Part shown: positions 33,599 through 39,983 of the stretch, one piece after another
Layout of the letters: each line of letters opens with the position of its first letter
Numbering within the stretch: the stretch's first letter is position 1
Assembly (NCBI RefSeq): GCF_002777825.1
Contig: NZ_MEIR01000035.1
Span: forward strand, 1-39,983
Direction: 5' to 3'
DNA from: Snodgrassella alvi
Lineage (GTDB): Bacteria > Pseudomonadota > Gammaproteobacteria > Burkholderiales > Neisseriaceae
DNA length: 39,983 nt
The notes under the pieces: generated by a model
Seen by the model: the letters and a program-made list of their open reading frames with translations, nothing else
Databases searched by the model: none
Told to the model about the DNA's origin: nothing
Program-made: the position numbers and the translations under genes

Positions 33599-36202
33599 AT
33601 GTCTGATGCACTTTTTGCCAAAGAAACCATAACAGTATCTCTTGAAGAAGAAATGCGCCGCTCCTACCTCGATTACGCCATGAGCGTTATCGTAGGACGT
33701 GCCCTTCCCGATGTACGTGATGGCCTGAAACCAGTTCATCGCCGTGTACTGTACGCCATGCACGAGCTGAACAACGACTGGAATCGCGCCTACAAAAAAT
33801 CAGCACGTATTGTCGGCGATGTTATCGGTAAATACCACCCGCACGGCGACACTGCCGTTTACGACACCATCGTGCGTATGGCACAGGATTTCTCCATGCG
33901 CTACATGCTGGTAGACGGACAGGGTAATTTTGGTTCCGTTGACGGCGACAGCGCCGCAGCCATGCGTTATACCGAAATCCGCATGGCAAAAATTGCGCAC
34001 GAATTACTGGCCGATATCGATCAGGAAACCGTCGACTTCATTCCCAACTATGACGGCAACGAAAGCGAACCAGCCGTACTGCCCACACGAATTCCGGCAC
34101 TGCTGGTTAACGGCTCTTCCGGTATCGCCGTCGGCATGGCTACCAATATACCGCCGCACAACATCAACGAAGTGCTTGGCGGCGCCAAAGCCCTGCTGGC
34201 CAACGAAGACCTCAGCATTGACGAACTTATCAACCTGATTCCCGCGCCAGACTTTCCTACCGGCGGCATCATCTATGGCCTCTCCGGCGTGCGCGAAGGC
34301 TACCGCACCGGTCGCGGCCGCGTCGTCATGCGCGGCAAAACCCACATCGAACCAATCGGCAAACACGACGATCGCGAAGCCATCATCATTGATGAAATCC
34401 CGTATCAGGTAAACAAAGCCAGACTGGTCGAAAAAATTGGTGAGCTCGTACACAGCAAAGTTATCGAAGGTATTTCCGACCTGCGCGACGAATCAGACAA
34501 ATCCGGTATGCGCGTGGTTATCGAACTCAAACGCAACGAAAATGCCGAAGTTGTACTCAACCAGCTATACAAACTCACCCAGTTGCAAGACAGCTTTGGT
34601 ATCAACATGGTGGCACTGGTAGACGGCCAGCCGCGCCTGCTCAACCTGAAACAAATACTGAATGAATTTTTACGTCATCGCCGCGAAGTCGTTACCCGGC
34701 GCACCATGTTTGCCCTGCGTAAAGCACGCGAACGAGGCCACGTACTTGAAGGTTTAGCTGTAGCCCTGTCCAACCTTGACGAAATCATCACCCTGATTAA
34801 AACTTCTGCAACACCACCAGAAGCCAAAGCCGCCCTAACCTCACGTCCGTGGCGCTCAGGTCTGGTCGCAGAAATGCTCGCCCGCAGCGATATCGATGCC
34901 AAACTGGTTAAGCCACAGGATTTACCTGAAAATACTGGACTACTAGGCAACGACTACTACCTATCTGAGGCACAAGCACAAGCCATTCTCGAGATGCGTT
35001 TGCAACGCCTTACCGGTTTGGAACAAGATAAAATCGTTGAAGAATACAAAAGCGTCCTCGATATCATACTCGACCTGCTCGACATTCTGGCCAATCCAGT
35101 GCGCATCAACCAGATTATCCATGACGAACTGACTACCATTCAGCAACAGTTTGGTGACGAACGCCGCAGCGAAATAAATGCCTTCGGTGGCGACATTGCC
35201 GACGAAGACCTGATCCCGCAGCGCGACATGGTTGTTACCCTCACGCATGGCGGCTACATCAAAACCCAGCAGGTAGACGACTATCAGGCACAACGGCGTG
35301 GTGGCCGTGGCAAACAGGCCGCCGCCACCAAAGACGAAGACTTCATCGAAACCCTGTTTATCGCCAACACCCACGACTACCTGCTGTGCTTCACCAGCTT
35401 GGGCAAATGTCACTGGATAAAAGTCTACAAACTGCCCGAAGGTGGCCGCAACAGCCGTGGCCGGCCAGTTAACAACCTGATTCAGCTCGAAGATGGTGAA
35501 AAAATCAACACCATCCTGCCAGTACGCGAATTCAGCGAAAACGAATACGTCTTCATGTGTACCGAACAGGGCATCGTCAAAAAAACCTCCCTGATCGACT
35601 TCTCCCGCCCACGTACTGCCGGCATCATCGCCCTCGGACTGGACGAAGGCGACCACCTGATAGGCGCCGTAAAAACCGCTGGCAAACACGACATCATGCT
35701 GTTTTCCAATGGCGGTAAAGCCGTACGCTTCAGCGAAGACAACGTCCGTGCGATGGGACGCAGTGCCCGTGGCGTACGCGGCATGAAACTGGCTGAAAAC
35801 AATCAGGTCATTAGTCTGCTAGCATACGATGCTGAAAAAGACAGCAACAAACTGGTACTCACCGCCACCGCCAACGGCTTCGGCAAACGCACCGTCGTTG
35901 ACGATTACCGCCGTTCCGGCCGTGGTACTCAGGGCGTTATTGCCATCGATACCGGTGAACGCAATGGCGACCTCGTGGCCGCCACCCTCGTGGCCGACAG
36001 TGACGACCTCATGCTGATTACCAGCGGTGGCGTACTGATTCGCACCAAAGTCGAACAGATACGCGCCACCGGCCGCGCCGCTGCCGGCGTAAAACTCATC
36101 AATCTAGATGAAGGTGAAAAACTGGTGAGTCTGGAGCGCATTGCCGAGCCGGAAGAAAACAGCAACACCGAAGTAGATGTACTGGATGCCCCGGAAGATT
36201 AA
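33599..36202 (+). CDS. gyrA: DNA gyrase subunit A
   Basis: GyrA is the breakage-reunion subunit of gyrase, which introduces negative supercoils in an A2B2 complex. The 867-aa protein has the winged-helix N-domain with the catalytic tyrosine Y124 in AMRYTEIRM and the quinolone region [11 protein letters not shown] (residues 80-90). The GyrA box QRRGGRG, needed for DNA wrapping, is at about 563-569, followed by six beta-pinwheel repeats and an acidic tail. Thr85 occupies the position of E. coli Ser83, and Asp89 equals Asp87. Length is usual. It is transcribed rightward with a strong terminator after it; the region upstream has DnaA-like sites. Confidence 0.97.
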   Translation: MSDALFAKETITVSLEEEMRRSYLDYAMSVIVGRALPDVRDGLKPVHRRVLYAMHELNNDWNRAYKKSARIVGDVIGKYHPHGDTAVYDTIVRMAQDFSMRYMLVDGQGNFGSVDGDSAAAMRYTEIRMAKIAHELLADIDQETVDFIPNYDGNESEPAVLPTRIPALLVNGSSGIAVGMATNIPPHNINEVLGGAKALLANEDLSIDELINLIPAPDFPTGGIIYGLSGVREGYRTGRGRVVMRGKTHIEPIGKHDDREAIIIDEIPYQVNKARLVEKIGELVHSKVIEGISDLRDESDKSGMRVVIELKRNENAEVVLNQLYKLTQLQDSFGINMVALVDGQPRLLNLKQILNEFLRHRREVVTRRTMFALRKARERGHVLEGLAVALSNLDEIITLIKTSATPPEAKAALTSRPWRSGLVAEMLARSDIDAKLVKPQDLPENTGLLGNDYYLSEAQAQAILEMRLQRLTGLEQDKIVEEYKSVLDIILDLLDILANPVRINQIIHDELTTIQQQFGDERRSEINAFGGDIADEDLIPQRDMVVTLTHGGYIKTQQVDDYQAQRRGGRGKQAAATKDEDFIETLFIANTHDYLLCFTSLGKCHWIKVYKLPEGGRNSRGRPVNNLIQLEDGEKINTILPVREFSENEYVFMCTEQGIVKKTSLIDFSRPRTAGIIALGLDEGDHLIGAVKTAGKHDIMLFSNGGKAVRFSEDNVRAMGRSARGVRGMKLAENNQVISLLAYDAEKDSNKLVLTATANGFGKRTVVDDYRRSGRGTQGVIAIDTGERNGDLVAATLVADSDDLMLITSGGVLIRTKVEQIRATGRAAAGVKLINLDEGEKLVSLERIAEPEENSNTEVDVLDAPED

Positions 36203-36220
36203 ATCCAGCACATGAAACCA

Positions 36221-36250
36221 TAAAGCCGACCTTATCAGTCGGCTTTATTC
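36221..36250 (+). terminator. Rho-independent terminator of gyrA
   Basis: A 10-bp perfect stem, TAAAGCCGAC / GTCGGCTTTA, with a 7-base loop is followed by TTC. It starts 18 bases after the gyrA stop. Confidence 0.82.
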
Positions 36251-36305
36251 TTATCCAAACAAATATTCTTACCGTACTCCCCATAGCAATACCCCCCTTG
36301 ATAAC

Positions 36306-36324
36306 AATAATGAAATCTATTATC
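36306..36324 (+). promoter_or_regulatory. Fur-box-like site upstream of bfd
   Basis: On the minus strand GATAATAGATTTCATTATT agrees with the 19-base Fur consensus at 13 of 19 positions. It lies 44-62 bases before the bfd start, and bfd genes are typically induced by iron shortage. Confidence 0.55.
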
Positions 36325-36367
36325 ATCTTCATTCGCAAAAACAAACCACATCCACAAAGGAAAAATC

Positions 36368-36565
36368 ATGTACGTTTGTCTGTGCAATGCCATCACCGAT
36401 CGCCAGATAAAAGAAACCGTAGCCGCCGGCGCTTCCAGCCTCACCGACTTGCAGGCGCAGCTTGGCGTAGCCACCTGTTGCGGCTGCTGTGCCGATTTGG
36501 CCAGCTCATACCTGTCATCTCGCCACGACAACCTAACCAGTTGCACCAAAGCCGATAACAAATAA
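36368..36565 (+). CDS. bfd: Bacterioferritin-associated ferredoxin
   Basis: Bfd carries a [2Fe-2S] cluster and delivers electrons to bacterioferritin so that stored ferric iron is reduced and released. The 65-aa protein has the family's cysteine pattern: C4 and C6 (MYVCLCNAI) and a CCGCC group at 37-41 whose C38 and C41 complete the site. The DRQI and the ASSLTDLQAQLG helix also match. A good ribosome-binding site (AAAGGAA) precedes the ATG, and a Fur-like site lies upstream, consistent with iron-starvation induction. It is a lone gene; no bacterioferritin gene is in the window. Confidence 0.95.
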   Translation: MYVCLCNAITDRQIKETVAAGASSLTDLQAQLGVATCCGCCADLASSYLSSRHDNLTSCTKADNK

Positions 36566-36827
36566 GCATCTGATAATCTGCCACACATTTAAATTACTTA
36601 AATTTCTCAGAATAACCAGAATACAAAACCCATATCAATTACAAAAAAACAACATATAAACTTACATACACACATGTAAAACAAACATAAATTGATATAA
36701 AAACCCAATTCATCACATAATATAACCTCAAACAAACCATTAACACCTGCCAACTTAACCATTGGCAGCTAATCAAATAAAATTTCGAATTTAGAAACTG
36801 ATACTTTGAGCAAAAAGGGGTTTTGCT

Positions 36828-39800
36828 ATGGGAGATGCTTACTGGGCTGCTCGAAAAGGAGACAAACTTCTACACACCTCCATCTGGGCTGATATCGCAG
36901 GTGCCGCAGTAGAACTCGCCTGCTATGGCGCAATCGGCCTTATCCCCGGTGGCCTCATCGTTACCACCCTTGTTAGCGTAGCTGTTTCTGTTACCGGATT
37001 TAATGACGTCATATCAGACTTGTCTGAAAGTGTCAGCGACTTATTCCCCATGGTCGAAGATGGCGAAATCGTATCAGGTTCAGCCAACACCCATATCAAC
37101 GGCAAACCAGCAGCCCGCGCTGCCGGTACCGTAGACCAAAGTATTCAGCTCAGTGACGGCAGTGAAGAACCACAGCAGCCTGAAAGCTTTATCGATATGG
37201 CCAAAGGCATACTGGATGGTGCATGGGAAAGCGTCAAACAGCTTCCCCAGCAAATTGTCAGACCCACCGTAGCTGCACCAGACCCTCGGGCAGAACCCAG
37301 AGACGACGACCAAATCACCTGCGCCAAACATCCCCATCCACCTGGCACATATGAATACATGGCCGAAGGTTCCAGCAAAGTCTACATCAACAGCCAGCCT
37401 GCCGTACGCAGCAACGATCGCAGCACCTGCGAAGCCAAAGTCACCGATAATTGCGCGGATGGCGTCAAAGTTTCCAACAACGTGCGCATTGGCGGCGAAC
37501 CCATCGTCGTACGCGAGATCCGCAGTGGCAAACACCCCATTGGGCTGGCAATTTCCGTATTTTCACTAATATTTAACCGTAAAAAACTTTGCACTCAATT
37601 TGGCTGTTTTGGACTGGGATTTATGCGAGATGCCGCTGCTGGCTATATTGCCGGCAAAGCAGCAGATGCCATAAAAAAAGGGTTCCCCGTTCACCTGCCC
37701 ACTGGCGCCAAACTCCTTGCCGGCGCCGAAGAGCTCGACTTCTCTGTCCCCGCTCATTTTCCCATCGAATGGCAACGCTTTTACAGCAGCGCCGATACCC
37801 GTACCCACAACATGTTTGGTACCGGCTGGAGCGTCCCTTATGAAGTAGAAATGGAAATTTGCCCGCAGCCTGACGGTTCCTGCTCCGCCGTCTACATCGA
37901 CGAACAAGGGCGGCGCATCGAAATCGAAGCCATGCAGCCGGGTGAAGGCATCCGCGGCTTCAACGAAAACCTCACCATCCGCCGCGGTGAACAGAATCGC
38001 TGGGTGATCGAAGACGACGACGGCATCTACCGCCTGTTCGAACCCGATCCAAACAACCCCAACCGCCTCTACCTCACCCTGCTGCAAGACCGCAACGACA
38101 ACAAGCACCTGATTTCCCGTGATACCCACAGTCGCATCATCGAAATAGCCAACGAAACCAACACCACCCGCATCACCTTACACTATCAGGACAAACGCCA
38201 CCCCCAGCGCGTCACACACATCAAAAGAGAACTAGCCGATGGCAGCAGCCAGCTACTGAGCCAGTACCACTACAGCGAACAGGGCGATTTGCAACAAGTC
38301 ATTGATGCTGAAAACCGTCCCACCAGAGAGTTTGCCTACGATAACGGCCGGCGCATGAACTACCACCGGCTGCCTACTGGTTTGCAGTGCTATTACCAGT
38401 GGCAGCACTTCGACGGGCCAACAGAAACCGCATGGCGCGTCATCCATCACTGGAGCGAAGCCGACGGCAAACGACTAGAAGACTATCACTTCCAGTATGA
38501 TCTCGAACAACGCCTCACCACCGTCCACGACAGCATCGGCCGCAGCAGCAAACACTACTGGAACGAAGTCTACCAAATCACCCGTTACATCGATGCCCTT
38601 GGCCAGACTACCGAATTTGAGTGGAACGAAGACCAGCAACTGGTCAGCGTCACCGATCCGCAAGGTGGGAAATGGCGCTACAGCTACGACGAACAGGGAC
38701 GCGAAATCGCCGAAACCGACCCCCTCGGCCGTACCAGCCAGACCCAGTGGCTGCCACACTGGGCTTTGCCCACCATCAGCGTCGACCCCGATGGCAGCAC
38801 ATGGCGTTACTACTACGACCAGCGCGGTAACCTGCGCAGCGTTATCGACCCCCACAAACAGCGTACCCACTACCAGTACGACCTGCATGGCCAGATAGTC
38901 AAAATAACCGATGCGCGCGGTGGCAAAAAGTATCTGCGCTGGAATCAGAACGGCCAGCTAATCCAACATGTCGACTGCTCCGGTGCCACCACCTATCTCT
39001 ATTACGATGCATCAGGCAATCTCAGCAGCGTCACCGACGCCATCGGCGAAAGCAGCAAATACCACTACAACGCTGCCGGCCAGCTTACCGGCGTGACCTT
39101 AACCGACGGCAGACAGGAACACTACCGCGTCAACAGTGCTGGCCAACTACTCACTTATACCGACCCCGCCGGCCACAGCACCCATTACCAGCGCGACCCG
39201 CGCGGACTGGTGCATACCCGCATCGATGCTGCCGGACGCAAACTCGGCTTTAACTACGACGCCTATGGTCGCCTTAACACCCTTATCAACGAAAACGGCG
39301 AACACTACCAGTTTCAATACGATGCCGCCGACCGCCTCATCGAACAAACCGATCTGGACGGGCGTAAACAGAAATACAGCTACGATGCACTGAATAACGT
39401 CAGCGCCGTGCACTTTGCTGCCGGCAGCAGTGCCGAAATCACCCACCGCTTCAAACGCGATGCCATCGGCCGCCTCATCGGCAAATACACCACCGACGGC
39501 ACCACCGCCTACCAGTACGATAAAGCCGACAACCTTATCAAAGTCGGCTACAAAAAAGCCGGCCTGCCCGCAGAAGCCGAACCCGATATCATCGCCTTCA
39601 GCTACGATCTACTGGGTAACCTGCTGAGCGAAACCACCGCACAGGGTATCCTCAGCCACCAGTACGACCCACTGGGCAACCGCATCGCCACCACCCTGCC
39701 GGATGGGCGCACCATCAACAACCTCTATTACGGCTCCGGCCACCTGCACCAGATAAACATCGACGGCCACACCATCAGCGATATCGAACGCGACAACCTG

Positions 39801-39983
39801 CACCGCGAAGTATTACGTACCCAGGGACGCCTGAACACTCAGTTCAAATACGACCGCAACAGCCGCCTACAACACAAACAGATACAGCGCAATCAGAATC
39901 CGATTCTGCCCGATATCCTCATCGAACGCAGCTACCAGTACGACAACCTCGACCGGCTGGTAAGCAAAAGACACAGCAAACAC
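36828..39983 (+). CDS. PAAR-domain Rhs repeat protein, probable T6SS effector; 3' end beyond the window
   Basis: The frame is open without a stop for 1052 codons to the right edge. It starts MGDAYWAARKGDKLLHTS, the usual opening of PAAR-Rhs proteins, followed by a hydrophobic double-helix segment at about residues 20-58. A PAAR-like part (about 78-235) has INGKPAAR and INSQPAVRSND. DUF6531 starts with FPVHLPTGAKLL at about 285, followed by the FPIEWQRFYSS region. From about 500 there are many YD repeats (YDEQGRE, YDQRGNL, YDASGNL, YDAYGRL and so on). The PAAR tip and the Rhs cocoon fit a cargo effector loaded on a VgrG spike and released by a type VI secretion system. The toxic C-terminus and the immunity gene are outside the window. 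Confidence 0.93.
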   Translation, partial: MGDAYWAARKGDKLLHTSIWADIAGAAVELACYGAIGLIPGGLIVTTLVSVAVSVTGFNDVISDLSESVSDLFPMVEDGEIVSGSANTHINGKPAARAAGTVDQSIQLSDGSEEPQQPESFIDMAKGILDGAWESVKQLPQQIVRPTVAAPDPRAEPRDDDQITCAKHPHPPGTYEYMAEGSSKVYINSQPAVRSNDRSTCEAKVTDNCADGVKVSNNVRIGGEPIVVREIRSGKHPIGLAISVFSLIFNRKKLCTQFGCFGLGFMRDAAAGYIAGKAADAIKKGFPVHLPTGAKLLAGAEELDFSVPAHFPIEWQRFYSSADTRTHNMFGTGWSVPYEVEMEICPQPDGSCSAVYIDEQGRRIEIEAMQPGEGIRGFNENLTIRRGEQNRWVIEDDDGIYRLFEPDPNNPNRLYLTLLQDRNDNKHLISRDTHSRIIEIANETNTTRITLHYQDKRHPQRVTHIKRELADGSSQLLSQYHYSEQGDLQQVIDAENRPTREFAYDNGRRMNYHRLPTGLQCYYQWQHFDGPTETAWRVIHHWSEADGKRLEDYHFQYDLEQRLTTVHDSIGRSSKHYWNEVYQITRYIDALGQTTEFEWNEDQQLVSVTDPQGGKWRYSYDEQGREIAETDPLGRTSQTQWLPHWALPTISVDPDGSTWRYYYDQRGNLRSVIDPHKQRTHYQYDLHGQIVKITDARGGKKYLRWNQNGQLIQHVDCSGATTYLYYDASGNLSSVTDAIGESSKYHYNAAGQLTGVTLTDGRQEHYRVNSAGQLLTYTDPAGHSTHYQRDPRGLVHTRIDAAGRKLGFNYDAYGRLNTLINENGEHYQFQYDAADRLIEQTDLDGRKQKYSYDALNNVSAVHFAAGSSAEITHRFKRDAIGRLIGKYTTDGTTAYQYDKADNLIKVGYKKAGLPAEAEPDIIAFSYDLLGNLLSETTAQGILSHQYDPLGNRIATTLPDGRTINNLYYGSGHLHQINIDGHTISDIERDNLHREVLRTQGRLNTQFKYDRNSRLQHKQIQRNQNPILPDILIERSYQYDNLDRLVSKRHSKH

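Noticed and set aside
34961-35689. 242-codon minus-strand ORF inside gyrA
   Set aside because: It is the shadow of the gyrA frame; gyrA is conserved throughout this region.
36747-36768. Hairpin CTGCCAA / TTGGCAG before the Rhs gene
   Set aside because: Only seven base pairs with no T-run and no conserved neighbour; not distinguishable from chance.
37080-38129. Minus-strand ORFs inside the Rhs gene
   Set aside because: They are shadows of the continuous + strand Rhs frame, which runs without a stop from 36828 to the window end.
1-39983. CRISPR array, insertion sequence or prophage
   Set aside because: No regularly spaced repeats, transposase, integrase or phage structural genes are visible. 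The repeats in the adhesin and Rhs genes are protein-coding.

Overview
The window looks like part of the chromosome of a betaproteobacterium of the family Neisseriaceae, most plausibly a Snodgrassella-like animal-gut symbiont. The supporting signs are an EF-P with arginine at position 32 next to its rhamnosyltransferase gene earP, an exact 12-base Neisseriaceae-type DNA uptake sequence (Simonsiella dialect) built into a terminator, a NorM-type MATE pump overlapping murB, a DUF3079 protein, a trimeric YadA-type adhesin and a PAAR-Rhs toxin. The genus is an inference; the family is well supported. The + strand is rich in C and A even in noncoding DNA, so the whole window probably lies in one replichore with the + strand lagging.

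Layout from left to right. 1-1656 is the C-terminal part of a trimeric autotransporter adhesin. 1.7-3.0 kb is a gene graveyard, followed by two small overlapping unknown ORFs and a 24-bp palindrome. 4.0-8.1 kb is an iron-uptake operon behind a Fur-box-like site: P19-like periplasmic protein, free-standing cupredoxin, FTR1/EfeU permease, M75 EfeO-like protein and Tat-exported DyP peroxidase EfeB. pepN follows on the minus strand.

11.3-15.05 kb is a strikingly AT-rich four-gene minus-strand operon: GNAT acetyltransferase, heme-oxygenase-like diiron oxidase (HDO), MFS transporter and a MetZ-like PLP enzyme. It is the best candidate for an undescribed system here, a small amino-acid-derived metabolite pathway with its own exporter, probably acquired horizontally. 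It is divergent from cycA, with a 16-bp palindrome in the shared intergenic region.

16.7-20.0 kb holds a decayed thiazole-branch thiamine locus: thiO, thiS and thiG are all pseudogenes, with an intact yagU-like gene between thiS and thiG. Then come a DUF3079 gene, a tiny Cys-containing ORF between two terminators, pta, and another patch of decay (NHL-repeat protein, a lipoprotein N-terminus, a membrane-protein remnant). 25-33.2 kb carries a TPR-like lipoprotein, an MBL-fold hydrolase, a TetR regulator, the murB-norM pair and the earP-efp pair. 33.2-33.6 kb has a small cluster of DnaA-box-like sites, then gyrA, a Fur-box-like site with bfd, and a PAAR-Rhs gene of at least 1052 codons running off the right edge.

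Themes: iron acquisition and mobilisation (efe operon, bfd) under likely Fur control; translation and envelope housekeeping (efp/earP, murB, pepN, gyrA, pta); surface and interbacterial functions at both edges (adhesin, Rhs); and ongoing gene loss (at least six decayed genes) alongside an AT-rich acquired cluster.
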